Notes: generated by a model not told the origin, from the letters alone. A stretch of 32,804 nt of DNA from Deltaproteobacteria bacterium (GCA_020062745.1 JAGUVT010000020.1:1-32804), one strand, 5' to 3'; counted from the stretch's first letter, positions 15,988 to 24,347 are shown. Numbers and translations are program-made.

Positions 15988-16638
15988 ATGTACGTTTCCA
16001 GCCTCAATCCAAATCAGGTGGTGGCCTTCAACCAGGGCTACCAGACCGGCGCCACGGCCTTACCAGTCACAGTGAGGCCGGGTATGCAGGGTAATACCGT
16101 GACTTACAGTTTCAACCCCTTCTTGAGTCAGTCGGCAGCCATGGCGTTAAATCCCGCCATCACCAGTCAGGCCTTAAACCCGATGTTCAACCAGTCCCTG
16201 GCCTGGGCCTACAACCCCTTAGTAACTCAAAACTGGAGCACCGGGATTAACGCCTGGAATCCCTTTATAAACCAGCAGCAGGCCATGGCCGGTGCCTTCC
16301 TGCCGGGACAGATGGCCCTCAACACCATCCAGTCTTCGGCCGGTCTGGCCCAGATGCGCGTCGACCTACATGAAACCAACAGTGACGTGGTAATTGCAGC
16401 CGAACTGCCCAATGTCAGCTTAAACGATCTGAACCTTACCGTCACCGACGACTCCCTGTCCATTTCTGCCACAGCTTTCGCCGGCAGCAGATGCACCAGC
16501 CTGTTCCGGACGGTGGCTTTGCCGACCTCAATCAAGTCGGAACAGGTGGAAGCCACTTATACCAACGGGATCCTGGAAATCCGGGCGCCCAAGTCGGATG
16601 TGGTTACCCGCCGGAAAATAAAGGTGAATATAGCGTAA
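15988..16638 (+). CDS. Hsp20/alpha-crystallin-like protein with Asn-Pro repeat arm
   Basis: 216 residues, ATG behind AAGGAGGTC. The C-terminal domain (about 122-216) is a good alpha-crystallin match: MRVDLHETNSDVVIAAELPNV, then LNLTVTDDSLSISA, then FRTVALPTSIKSEQVEATYTNGILEIRAPK-type sequence, with the conserved 'Y-x-NGILEI' and an Arg/Lys-rich last strand. The 120-residue N-terminal arm is unusual: it is rich in Asn, Gln, Ala and aromatics and carries repeats of aromatic/Leu-Asn-Pro-x-x-x-Gln at 42-48, 54-61, 63-69, 75-81 and 90-96. Such arms in sHsps normally govern oligomerisation and client binding. The gene is divergent from the SDH protease gene and ends at a terminator. Role as holdase is inferred; a spore-coat role is possible. 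Confidence 0.85.
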   Translation: MYVSSLNPNQVVAFNQGYQTGATALPVTVRPGMQGNTVTYSFNPFLSQSAAMALNPAITSQALNPMFNQSLAWAYNPLVTQNWSTGINAWNPFINQQQAMAGAFLPGQMALNTIQSSAGLAQMRVDLHETNSDVVIAAELPNVSLNDLNLTVTDDSLSISATAFAGSRCTSLFRTVALPTSIKSEQVEATYTNGILEIRAPKSDVVTRRKIKVNIA

Positions 16639-16651
16639 GTAAAAAAACTAA

Positions 16652-16685
16652 AAAGCCGTCTCCACCCTTGCGTAGAGACGGCTTT
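16652..16685. terminator. Terminator after the second Hsp20-like gene
   Basis: A perfect 11-bp stem, AAAGCCGTCTC / GAGACGGCTTT, with a 12-base loop, begins 13 bases after the stop. It is A-rich on the left side, so it could also terminate transcription arriving on the minus strand. Confidence 0.8.
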
Positions 16686-16688
16686 ACA

Positions 16689-16717
16689 ACAAACAAGGGG
16701 ACGGTTCTATTGTTTGT
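16689..16717. repeat. REP-like inverted repeat (ACAAACAA ... TTGTTTGT)
   Basis: An 8-bp perfect inverted repeat flanks a 13-base core GGGGACGGTTCTA. Cores of this 'aaggggacggttct' kind are, from general knowledge, dispersed in Peptococcaceae-type genomes and associated with Y1 (IS200/REP-type) transposases. No transposase is present here. Confidence 0.55.
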
Positions 16718-16805
16718 GACATGGAAGCAAAAACAACAAAAAATAGCCGGGCTTGTTAATTGCCGGCTGCTCGTCGGCTACTTGATTTCCTAAGGTCATT
16801 AAAGT

Positions 16806-16823
16806 GCCCGCACCAACGCGGGC
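16806..16823. terminator. GC-rich hairpin after the small membrane protein gene
   Basis: GCCCGC - 6 bases - GCGGGC, lying 22 bases downstream of the minus-strand gene at 16845-17180. The tail (ACTTTAATG) is only weakly T-rich. It could separate that gene from the plus-strand Hsp20-like transcript. Confidence 0.5.
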
Positions 16824-16844
16824 AATGTTTACTGGTATGGTTTT

Positions 16845-17180
16845 TTAAATCTTGCGCCAGGCCCAAAAAACCCGTAACGCGAAAGGCTGCAGCAGGGCCA
16901 GGCTGAAAGAAACAACTGCCAGCGGTTCCACGCTGACCGGCCCGATTTGAAGGCAGGGAGGAAGCTGTACTTCTAAAAAAGAAACCAGCACTACCAGCGA
17001 CAGGTAGATCCCGCCCGCCACTCCCACCAGGTTAGCCAAAGCCTGGGAGAGGGGACTGACTTTGCCCTCGCCGATAACGCCCCAATCTTTCTCGCGGTAC
17101 AACCGCAGGCGGATCCGTTCCCGCACCGAAAAAACCACAAGCAAAAATAAAATCAAACCAAATATCAGGCCGCCGGGCAT
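16845..17180 (-). CDS. Small multi-pass membrane protein, unknown function
   Basis: 111 residues, ATG start behind GGGTGGG. No family is recognised. A hydrophobic segment at about 3-19 (LIFGLILFLLVVFSV) is followed by a basic stretch (RERIRLRLYREKDW), then hydrophobic segments at about 47-68 and 82-104, predicting three membrane helices. It lies 57 bases downstream of dut on the same strand and is the last gene of that run. There is no sign of frame disruption. Confidence 0.7.
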   Translation of the reverse strand: MPGGLIFGLILFLLVVFSVRERIRLRLYREKDWGVIGEGKVSPLSQALANLVGVAGGIYLSLVVLVSFLEVQLPPCLQIGPVSVEPLAVVSFSLALLQPFALRVFWAWRKI

Positions 17181-17237
17181 TGTCCCACCCCCGTTATATT
17201 AAATATTACTGGGGACGGGCCCAAAATATGCTTAATT

Positions 17238-17741
17238 TTATTTAAGTGAAGGCTGCCGTTGCGCGGAACTGTGCCCCAGGCCGCCGTCCCGGCGGGGCAA
17301 CCGGGGGCAGTCGTCGTCTGTTACATGATAACTGATGAACAACCCTTGAGCAAACGGTTCTTCTTTTTTAAAAGTGAACGGTTGCGAACCGGAATTTTTT
17401 ACTTTAATAACAATCATGCCGTCATTATCCTTATTTGCATAGTAATCGGAATCAATCCAGCCCTGTTCATTACACAGTTCTATTGCATGATTTATTCCAT
17501 AGCTGGAACGTATGTTTATTAAAAGAATTTCGTTCTCAGGCATGTAGGCTTTAATTCCGGTGTAAAAAGCATGGCTTTCACCCGGCTTCAACACAACCTC
17601 TTCTAAAGGCCAGAAATCATAACCGCCCGAACCGGGAGTGGCTCGCTGGGGCATGTGCAAAACTTTGCCCTCAAAACCCCTGGCCACTTCAAATCCGCGC
17701 CGGCGACGGCTTTTTTCAAAAAAACCTCCATCCACACACAT
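17238..17741 (-). CDS. dut: Deoxyuridine 5'-triphosphate nucleotidohydrolase (dUTPase)
   Basis: Hydrolyses dUTP to dUMP, keeping uracil out of DNA and feeding dTMP synthesis. 167 residues from the ATG at 17739-17741. The five trimeric dUTPase motifs can be traced: ATPGSGGYDF, NIRSSYGINHAI, GWIDSDYYANKDNDGMIVIKVKN, KKEEPFAQGLF and a divergent last motif, RRDGGLGHSSA, in place of the usual R-x-GGFGSTG. The start is uncertain: homology begins around RGFEVARGF, there are several upstream ATG/GTG/TTG codons, and homopolymer runs (7 T, 6 A) lie nearby. It lies 28 bases downstream of the M16 peptidase gene. Confidence 0.85.
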   Translation of the reverse strand: MCVDGGFFEKSRRRRGFEVARGFEGKVLHMPQRATPGSGGYDFWPLEEVVLKPGESHAFYTGIKAYMPENEILLINIRSSYGINHAIELCNEQGWIDSDYYANKDNDGMIVIKVKNSGSQPFTFKKEEPFAQGLFISYHVTDDDCPRLPRRDGGLGHSSAQRQPSLK

Positions 17742-17769
17742 TCTCTCCATCCACAATCATTATCATCTT

Positions 17770-19038
17770 CTAGTAACTTTTCATCTGTTCACTGAGCCTT
17801 CGTATTTCGCTATCATCCTTCCAGGGCCCGATAGCAGCCAGAGTGAAACTTTCCGGTTTCAGCATATTTCTCGCCAGTTCCTGAATTTCTCCCGCAGTCA
17901 CCTTGTTTATCCTGGCTACAACCTCGTCTGTAGGAATCACTTTCCCCAGGTAAAGCTTTGATTTACCCAACCTGCTCATACGGGTACTAACACTTTCAAG
18001 GCTCAATAAAAGATTCCCCCTCAACTGATCCTTTGCCCGTTGCAATTCCTCTTTATTTACACCGTTAGTTTGAATATCCTTGATCTCTTTAAAGATCAGA
18101 TTCATCACTTCATTTACATTCTCCTTGCTTAATCCGGCATAAATGCAAAAAAGACCGCTGTCATGATAAGAACTGTGGTAAGAGTAAACAGAGTAAACCA
18201 GGCCCTTTTGCTCCCTGATTGTCTGAAACAACCTGGAGCTAATCCCTCCACCAAGAATAGTATTAATTACTTGAAAAATATAGGTTTTTTCATCTTTTAG
18301 ACTTAAGCCCTGCGTTCCCACACACAAGTGCACCTGTTCAGTGTCCTTCTCCCGGCAGGTTATCTGCCGGTGCGGCGTCGGATTAACCATTACCCGCCTC
18401 TGTGCCTGCCCATCTCTGGATTCTAAAATCGGTTTCAGCTTCGCCAGCGCTCGTTCATGAGCAACATTGCCTGCCACTGCTACCACCAGTTTGCCGGGTT
18501 TATAATGCTGGTTGTAAAACTTTAATAATTCTTCCCTGGAGATGGTGGCAATAATCCCGGCACTGCCGATAATAGGCAGGCCAAGAGCATGGCCTTGCCA
18601 TAAAGCGCTGGTAAAAATATCATGTACTAACTCATCCGGAGTATCTTCGTACATTTTAATTTCTTCAATGATCACATTCCGTTCCCGGTCAATATCTTCT
18701 AAATCAAACTTCGAGTTAAAAAACATATCGCTCAAGAGATCAATGGCCAGATCGAAGTGCTCATCAAGCACGCGAGCGTAATAGCAGGTATATTCCTTGG
18801 TAGTAAAAGCATTTAATTGGCCTCCGACGGCATCCAGCGTCTCAGCAATTTGTCTGGCCGTTCTACCAACAGTTCCTTTAAATAAAATATGTTCAATAAA
18901 GTGGGAGATTCCGCTAAATTCCCGGCCTTCATCCCGCGAACCGACATTTACCCAAAGTCCCACGGCTGCAGAGCGAACATGGGGAACTTCTTCCGTTAGT
19001 ATTTGCACACCATTGGCCAGCGTTATTTCTTGAAGCAC
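17770..19038 (-). CDS. M16-family zinc peptidase (pitrilysin / processing-peptidase-like)
   Basis: 422 residues from a GTG with AGGAGG nine bases upstream. The inverted zinc motif HFIEH (46-50) is followed about 75 residues later by a Glu in ERNVIIEEIKMYED (third ligand region), as in the mitochondrial processing peptidase beta/YmxG group. The C-terminal half carries the QVINTILGGGISSRLFQTIREQKGLVYSVYS segment typical of M16 proteins. The usual Firmicute position, downstream of pnp and upstream of dut, is conserved. Likely a cytosolic oligopeptidase; the physiological substrate is not known from sequence. Confidence 0.93.
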   Translation of the reverse strand: MLQEITLANGVQILTEEVPHVRSAAVGLWVNVGSRDEGREFSGISHFIEHILFKGTVGRTARQIAETLDAVGGQLNAFTTKEYTCYYARVLDEHFDLAIDLLSDMFFNSKFDLEDIDRERNVIIEEIKMYEDTPDELVHDIFTSALWQGHALGLPIIGSAGIIATISREELLKFYNQHYKPGKLVVAVAGNVAHERALAKLKPILESRDGQAQRRVMVNPTPHRQITCREKDTEQVHLCVGTQGLSLKDEKTYIFQVINTILGGGISSRLFQTIREQKGLVYSVYSYHSSYHDSGLFCIYAGLSKENVNEVMNLIFKEIKDIQTNGVNKEELQRAKDQLRGNLLLSLESVSTRMSRLGKSKLYLGKVIPTDEVVARINKVTAGEIQELARNMLKPESFTLAAIGPWKDDSEIRRLSEQMKSY

Positions 19039-19177
19039 CTAAATGTACCTCCTGTAAATTCAGCTTTCTTTTTAAATCTTATATATATATCAAATACTTA
19101 TATTCCCGGGTGAAGAAATGAGAACCTGATGATTAAAATGTCAAAATCCAAAACTATAATTTGCCTCAAGCATTATA

Positions 19178-19199
19178 AAAACCCCAAAAATGAGGTCTT
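19178..19199 (-). terminator. Rho-independent terminator after pnp
   Basis: On the minus strand AAGACCTCA - TTTT - TGGGGTTTT forms a 9-bp stem with two G-T pairs; the strand continues TATAATG. It starts about 34 bases after the pnp stop. Between it and the M16 gene there is a TTGACA but no acceptable -10. Confidence 0.7.
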
Positions 19200-19232
19200 T
19201 AGCAAAGTAAGGATAATTTAAGCACTCCTTCA

Positions 19233-21431
19233 TTAACCTCTTAAAAAACCCTTTCTTCTGGGAGGACGGCTTTTATTATCCCCTCTTTCTTCTGAAATAC
19301 TCATAGCTTCTTTTTTAGAAAGCTTTAAACGTCCCTGGTTGTCGTAACCAATTGCCTTAACCAGGATCCGATCCCCTTCCCTGACCACATCTTCTACCTT
19401 GTTAACCCGCTCAAAAGCAAGCTGAGATATATGCACCAGACCTTCTTTACCAGGCAAACCCAATACACCTGGAATAATCTCTACAAAACAACCAAAATCC
19501 ATACACCGGGTCACTCTTCCCATATATACCTGGCCGGTTACAACTTCCTTGGTAATCGTCTCAATAATCTCCAGCGCCCGTTTGCCGCCCTCTTGATTTA
19601 TAGCCGCGATATACACCCGGCCGTCATCTTCAATATCAATATCCGCTCCGGTTTCCTCTATAATCTTCTTAATTATTTTACCGCCTGGCCCAATTACATC
19701 GCGAATTTTATCAGGATCAATCACCGTATGGATAATCCTCGGGGCATAAGGAGATAATTCCGGCCTATAAGAAGAGATAACCGCCAGCATTTCATTCAAT
19801 ATATGCATCCGGCCGGCACGAGCCTGCTCCAGTGCCCGTTTCAAGACTTCCGAATCCACACCAGCGATCTTAATATCCATCTGGAGAGCGGTAACACCCC
19901 CGGCCGTACCCGCTACCTTAAAATCCATGTCGCCCAGGTGGTCTTCAAAACCCTGTATATCGGTAAGAACGGTAATATTTTCCCCTTCTTTAATCAACCC
20001 CATAGCCACCCCGGCTACCGGGGCTTTGATCGGTACCCCGGCATCCATTAAGGCCAGACAACTGGCACAAACGCTGCCCATGGAGGTCGAACCGTTAGAC
20101 TCCAATACTTCGGATACCAGTCGGATAGTATAGGGAAAAACTTCCTCTGCTGGAATAATTGTCTCTAAAGCCCTCTCCGCCAGCGCTCCATGTCCGATTT
20201 CCCGCCGGCCAGGGGAACGCATCGGCCTGGTCTCACCGGTACTGTAAGGTGGAAAGTTATAATGATGCATAAAACGTTTCGTTTCTTCTATACCCAGGCC
20301 GTCCAAAATCTGCTCTTCCGAGATTGTGCCCAGGGTAGCTACCGAAAGCACCTGTGTCTGCCCTCGGGTGAACAAACCGGAACCGTGAGCACGCGGCAGT
20401 ACACCCACCTCAACTGTTATCGGCCTGACCTCGTCTGGCGCCCGTCCGTCAACACGCATACCGCTTTCGGTAATCAACCGGCGGACTACTTTTTTTTCAA
20501 CGGATTCCACCACTTCTTTAATCATCGCTTCTTGCTCAGGATTATGCTCCAAAAATTGCTGAATTAGATCAGCTTCAACTGTCTCCAGCAAGCTCTCCCG
20601 CTCTGCTTTAGAAAGCCTTTTAGCAGCACATTCACGTACGGCTTCTTCCAGTTTCGCCGTGGCCGGGTCAGTCACATCCTCGATTATTTTCGGATCCGGT
20701 CCGGCAATAACCGGTGTCATTTTAGGTCTGGCCAGTCCCAAAGCAAGCGCCTCTTCCCTAAAGTTATTAATAAACTCAACAACTTCTTTCACCACTTCAT
20801 GTCCAAAAGAAATAGCCTCCAGGATAACCGTTTCAGAGACTTCTTTAGCGCCTGCCTCCACCATCATCACTGCATCAATCGTACCGGCCACTACAAGGTG
20901 AAGGTCGCTTTTTTCTTTCTGCTGCAAAGTAGGGTTGATTACCAATTGCTCGTCCACCCGACCGACAATTACCCCGCCAATCGGTCCATTAAAAGGAATC
21001 CCGGAAATGTGCAACGCCGCCGAAGCGCCGACCATGGCGGCAATTTCCGGAACATTATCCTGGTCAACCGAAAGGACAGTAGCAACTACCTGCACTTCGT
21101 TACGAAATCCGCCAGGAAACAAAGGCCGAATCGGCCGGTCGATCAACCGACCGGAAAGTACCGCCTTTTCACTTGGACGACCTTCTCTTTTAATAAAGCC
21201 GCCCGGTATCTTACCCACTGAATAAAGTCTCTCTTCATAATCCACGGTAAGAGGGAAAAAATCAATCCCTTCTCTGATATGACCGGCCACAGTAGCAGTA
21301 GCCAGGACAACGGTATCACCATAACGGACCAGCACCGCACCTCCAGCCTGCCTGGCTACCTTCCCCGTTTCCAGGCTTAAAGGCCGGCCGCCTATGTTTA
21401 TTTCCCGTTTTAAAGTGGGTTGTAAATACAT
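19233..21431 (-). CDS. pnp: Polynucleotide phosphorylase
   Basis: Phosphorolytic 3'-5' exoribonuclease and polymerase of the RNA degradosome. 732 residues, ATG start with GGAGG upstream. Two RNase PH domains flank a helical linker (the second has [19 protein letters not shown] and [23 protein letters not shown]). The KH domain has the loop [13 protein letters not shown], and an S1 domain begins near [20 protein letters not shown], after which comes a short basic tail. Length and domain order are normal. Conserved rpsO-pnp order, with a hairpin between them. An exact TATAAT at 21482-21487 upstream has no convincing -35. Confidence 0.98.
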   Translation of the reverse strand: MYLQPTLKREINIGGRPLSLETGKVARQAGGAVLVRYGDTVVLATATVAGHIREGIDFFPLTVDYEERLYSVGKIPGGFIKREGRPSEKAVLSGRLIDRPIRPLFPGGFRNEVQVVATVLSVDQDNVPEIAAMVGASAALHISGIPFNGPIGGVIVGRVDEQLVINPTLQQKEKSDLHLVVAGTIDAVMMVEAGAKEVSETVILEAISFGHEVVKEVVEFINNFREEALALGLARPKMTPVIAGPDPKIIEDVTDPATAKLEEAVRECAAKRLSKAERESLLETVEADLIQQFLEHNPEQEAMIKEVVESVEKKVVRRLITESGMRVDGRAPDEVRPITVEVGVLPRAHGSGLFTRGQTQVLSVATLGTISEEQILDGLGIEETKRFMHHYNFPPYSTGETRPMRSPGRREIGHGALAERALETIIPAEEVFPYTIRLVSEVLESNGSTSMGSVCASCLALMDAGVPIKAPVAGVAMGLIKEGENITVLTDIQGFEDHLGDMDFKVAGTAGGVTALQMDIKIAGVDSEVLKRALEQARAGRMHILNEMLAVISSYRPELSPYAPRIIHTVIDPDKIRDVIGPGGKIIKKIIEETGADIDIEDDGRVYIAAINQEGGKRALEIIETITKEVVTGQVYMGRVTRCMDFGCFVEIIPGVLGLPGKEGLVHISQLAFERVNKVEDVVREGDRILVKAIGYDNQGRLKLSKKEAMSISEERGDNKSRPPRRKGFLRG

Positions 21432-21515
21432 TTAAGGGTCATACCTCCATATAAAGTTTTAATAAACTTCGCTTTTTTAATATTATATCCTTCCCGGTAA
21501 ACCAAAAATACACTA

Positions 21516-21539
21516 AAGAAGCGGGCAAACCCGCTTCTT
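21516..21539 (-). terminator. Strong hairpin between rpsO and pnp
   Basis: A perfect 10-bp stem, AAGAAGCGGG / CCCGCTTCTT, with a 4-base loop, begins ten bases after the rpsO stop; T-runs follow only after a few bases (TAGTGTATTTTT). It may be an attenuator or a processing site separating rpsO from pnp mRNA. Confidence 0.65.
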
Positions 21540-21548
21540 ACCAGCAAA

Positions 21549-21818
21549 TTATTTCCGCAAACCAAGCTTTAAGATCAAAGAATGATAACGGTCAAAATGG
21601 CGATCCCGTAAATAATTCAACAAAGCTCTCCTTTGGCCAACCATTTTTAGCAATCCCCGCCGCGAATGGTGATCGCCCTTATGGATCTTGAGATGCTCAG
21701 TAAGAGTATTTATCCGTTCGGTCAATATGGCAATCTGCACTTCCGGTGATCCGGTATCATTCTCATGAAGTTTATGTTTGGCAATTACAGATTGTTTCTG
21801 TTCTACAGTTAAAGCCAT
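21549..21818 (-). CDS. rpsO: 30S ribosomal protein S15
   Basis: Primary 16S rRNA-binding protein of the small subunit platform. 89 residues, the standard length; ATG start behind TAAGGAGGTG. Signature stretches: [44 protein letters not shown] and LLNYLRD. It is upstream of pnp as in most bacteria. Confidence 0.98.
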   Translation of the reverse strand: MALTVEQKQSVIAKHKLHENDTGSPEVQIAILTERINTLTEHLKIHKGDHHSRRGLLKMVGQRRALLNYLRDRHFDRYHSLILKLGLRK

Positions 21819-21903
21819 ACAACGCTCACCTCCTTAATCTCAAAAATCGCTGCCGGCCAAGTTGACCGTTTAAAGAACGTATTAACCTAGCCGATAGTTC
21901 ATT

Positions 21904-22125
21904 TTACTTGCCTATTATGGTTATTACCAAACGGCCTTCCGGTATGTCTTTGGCTACAATGTCAAACATGCGCCCGGACTTGGCAAAAAAACCACGAAAA
22001 CGGGTAGCCGTTGAAATGCGCCCCGGTATCCCTCCGGCAGCATTAACAATATCTCCAGGTGTAATCTTATCCTGGCGGAAGTCCCGCAAACGTTTTTTAG
22101 CATGTTCGGTAATAATCACGCGCAT
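21904..22125 (-). CDS. Small basic protein, possibly DUF4258/RelE-like
   Basis: 73 residues from an ATG. The opening RVIITEHAKKRLRDF, followed by DIVNAA and a C-terminal strand pair (DIVAKDIPEGRLVITIIGK), is reminiscent of DUF4258/BrnT/RelE-type small proteins ('H-x-x-x-R-x-x-x-R'), but no family signature is decisive. It has a basic N-terminal half. It begins six bases after the preceding small gene ends and lies 85 bases upstream of rpsO, in the same transcription unit. A toxin-like role is only a hypothesis. Confidence 0.6.
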   Translation of the reverse strand: MRVIITEHAKKRLRDFRQDKITPGDIVNAAGGIPGRISTATRFRGFFAKSGRMFDIVAKDIPEGRLVITIIGK

Positions 22126-22131
22126 ATCCGG

Positions 22132-22350
22132 TTAAAAGGCCTGAGACCGGCAGGTCTGTTCATCTTCCTCTTGCGCTAAAAAAGCATAAAGGGCGTCCTG
22201 GAAAGCAACCAGCCCTGCATTATCTATATCTGAGCGCAGGTAAACAGATTCCAATTCTTTCTTTAAGGATTGAAACTCTTCACTCAAACAAATCAAGGCA
22301 ATATGATTTAGCCACTTTTTCATTTCTTCTTCGGGCAGCTCAAACCCCAC
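22132..22350 (-). CDS. Small acidic protein, unknown function
   Basis: 72 residues from a GTG at 22348-22350, eight bases after GGGGGT; an ATG ten codons downstream and a TTG eight codons upstream are alternatives. It is predicted to be mostly helical (KKWLNHIALICLSEEFQSLK, then ESVYLRSDIDNAGLVAFQDA) with an acidic tail (AQEEDEQT). No family is recognised. It has its own promoter and precedes the small basic gene by six bases, so the two look co-expressed ahead of rpsO. Confidence 0.55.
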   Translation of the reverse strand: MGFELPEEEMKKWLNHIALICLSEEFQSLKKELESVYLRSDIDNAGLVAFQDALYAFLAQEEDEQTCRSQAF

Positions 22351-22394
22351 GGGCCAGTACCCCCTGCTTAACAATGGGAAAGATTAACGTGTTC

Positions 22395-22423
22395 ATTGTA
22401 ACATAAAGTATATTTAAAGTAAA
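22395..22423 (-). promoter_or_regulatory. Predicted promoter upstream of the small-gene pair and rpsO
   Basis: Minus strand TTTACT (22418-22423), 17 bases, TACAAT (22395-22400), about 45 bases before the small acidic gene. It could also serve rpsO-pnp, since no other clear promoter precedes rpsO. Confidence 0.5.
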
Positions 22424-22461
22424 TTGCAACTATTCAACCTGCACATTGATGAATTCCAATT

Positions 22462-23397
22462 TTATTCTTGCATTTCCGAACAGCCTGCTTTAACCTGGGC
22501 AATATCCCGTTCTATTTGTTTAACCAGGTCGTCAGGCGTTTCAAATCTTTTTTCCTGACGCAACCGCCTGATAAAAGTAACTCTTATTAAACTGCCATAA
22601 AGATCCTGGTAAAAATCGAGCAAGTGCACTTCAATATTCCGTCTTTTGCCCTGGAATGTGGGCTTCGTGCCGATATTGGCTACCCCCAGAAACATATTCC
22701 CGTTAACGCTTACTTTAACCGCATATACACCGTTAGCCGGCACCAAAACATCTTGCTCTATATTTAAATTGGCAGTAGGAAAGCCAAGCACACTTCCTCT
22801 TTTATCGCCAGTCACTACCTGGCCCTCCACAAAAGGGCCATAACCAAGATACTTAGCAGCTTCTGCAATTTCCCCCTGCGACAATAGACAGCGAATCAAG
22901 GTACTGCTGATAACCTGTCCATCAATAGCCACCGGCTGGATCACCCGCACTTTATAACCATAAACCGGCGCGTACGCCTCCAGTACGGACGGCGTACCCC
23001 GGCCCCGGTAGCCAAAAGTATAATCATAACCTACCACCACACCCTTTAAGCCTAATTCTTCATGTAAAACCTGCTTGATAAAATCTTCCGGCGAGAGCCT
23101 GGCAAAGTCAAGGTTAAAAGGTACTATAAGCAATACCTTTATGCCTAATCCGGCCATGATTTCTTGCTTTGCTTTCGGAGAAAGAAGCAAGGGCGGACTG
23201 TTTTCCGGGTCCAGCACCGCCTGGGGATGCGGATGGAAGGTAAAGACTGCCGGTGTTCCATCCAGTTCATGGGACAAAGATATCAGTTCAGCAATCAGTT
23301 TCTGGTGTCCTCTGTGCACACCATCGAAGTTTCCCAGACCGACCACCAGATTCTTATACTTATTCTTTATTCCCTGCCAGTTATTATAAACATCCAC
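22462..23397 (-). CDS. ribF: Bifunctional riboflavin kinase / FAD synthetase
   Basis: Makes FMN and then FAD from riboflavin. 311 residues from the GTG at 23395-23397, selected because AGGAGG lies nine bases upstream. The N-terminal adenylyltransferase domain shows GNFDGVHRGHQKLI (22-35), TFHPHP, and GYDYTFGYRGRG. The C-terminal kinase domain shows GDKRGSVLGFPTANL, GVYAVKV and NIEVHLLDF. It is downstream of truB by 23 bases, as in many bacteria. Last gene of the rimP-to-ribF run. Confidence 0.96.
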   Translation of the reverse strand: MDVYNNWQGIKNKYKNLVVGLGNFDGVHRGHQKLIAELISLSHELDGTPAVFTFHPHPQAVLDPENSPPLLLSPKAKQEIMAGLGIKVLLIVPFNLDFARLSPEDFIKQVLHEELGLKGVVVGYDYTFGYRGRGTPSVLEAYAPVYGYKVRVIQPVAIDGQVISSTLIRCLLSQGEIAEAAKYLGYGPFVEGQVVTGDKRGSVLGFPTANLNIEQDVLVPANGVYAVKVSVNGNMFLGVANIGTKPTFQGKRRNIEVHLLDFYQDLYGSLIRVTFIRRLRQEKRFETPDDLVKQIERDIAQVKAGCSEMQE

Positions 23398-23420
23398 ACT
23401 GCAATACCTCCTGAAAACTG

Positions 23421-24347
23421 CTACAATATCCAAAATGGTGAAAAGGAATAACGTCCCCCGCCTGCCGGATCCAAAACCGCCCGCGCCACTGACAGTAAGC
23501 CTGAAGAATCATACAGGCGAACCATCTGACCATTTGCCAGGTTCTCCGGCAACTCTACAATTCCCGGCAAATACAACCTTCTCCCGGAACGCACCGCCGC
23601 CACGGCGCTTTCCCTAACCCGTATTACCGGCAGACCAGCCAGGGCATCATCAACTGTGGTCATCAGAGATTGCAAATCGCCTCTCCTGGCCGCATCCTCC
23701 AGCTCTTCCAAGGTACGGGCAGCAGCAAGTTGAAATACGCCTGCTCTGGTACGCACCAAAAAAGACATATAGGCGCCGCACTTTAACCATAATCCTATAT
23801 CTCTGCTTAAAGTGCGCACATATGTCCCTTTTGAACAGGACAGGTTTAAGAGCACTCGCGGATGAGGAGTGCCCCACCCGTCTCCCCGGACTATTTCCAG
23901 AGAATAAATGTAAACAGTACGGGCCGGGCGATCGTCTATAACCTTTCCAGCCCGGGCCAATTCATAAAGTTTCTTGCCCTGCCAGCGGACTGCCGCAGTC
24001 ATCGGCGGAACTTGTTCGATTTCTCCGGTAAACAGGCATAACGCAGCTTCAACCTGTACCCTGTCCAACATCGACGCATCACATATCATTTCCACCTCGC
24101 CATAAGCATCCCCGCTATCAGTAGAAATCCCAAAAGTGACTTCGGCCCGGTATTCCTTATCCGTTACAAGCAGGTACTGGGCAAGCCTGGTAGCCTTGCC
24201 CAAACATATTACCAGTACACCAGCCGCACCGGGATCCAGGGTTCCGGTATGACCGACCTTTTTCAGCCCGGTCAGCCGGCGCACAAAATTGACTACATCG
24301 TGGGACGACATCCCGGGCGGTTTAAGAATATTGATTATGCCGTCCAT
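23421..24347 (-). CDS. truB: tRNA pseudouridine(55) synthase
   Basis: Introduces pseudouridine 55 in the T-loop of tRNAs. 308 residues, ATG start. The catalytic Asp38 lies in GHTGTLDPGAAGVLVICLGKATR. The family core continues with DKEYRAEVTFGISTDSGDAYG, and CSKGTYVRTLSRDIG. A C-terminal PUA-like extension is present. The start overlaps the end of nrnA by 26 bases, indicating translational coupling. Confidence 0.97.
   Translation of the reverse strand: MDGIINILKPPGMSSHDVVNFVRRLTGLKKVGHTGTLDPGAAGVLVICLGKATRLAQYLLVTDKEYRAEVTFGISTDSGDAYGEVEMICDASMLDRVQVEAALCLFTGEIEQVPPMTAAVRWQGKKLYELARAGKVIDDRPARTVYIYSLEIVRGDGWGTPHPRVLLNLSCSKGTYVRTLSRDIGLWLKCGAYMSFLVRTRAGVFQLAAARTLEELEDAARRGDLQSLMTTVDDALAGLPVIRVRESAVAAVRSGRRLYLPGIVELPENLANGQMVRLYDSSGLLSVARAVLDPAGGGRYSFSPFWIL

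Noticed and set aside
17238-17741. Frameshift at the T7/A6 homopolymers at the dut N-terminus
   Set aside because: The core dUTPase motifs are all in one frame, and an in-frame ATG and GTG exist upstream; there is no need to invoke a frameshift.
19116-19144. TTGACA at 19139-19144 as a promoter for the M16 peptidase gene
   Set aside because: At 16-18 bases the only -10 candidates (such as TCATTT) match the consensus poorly, so no promoter was called.
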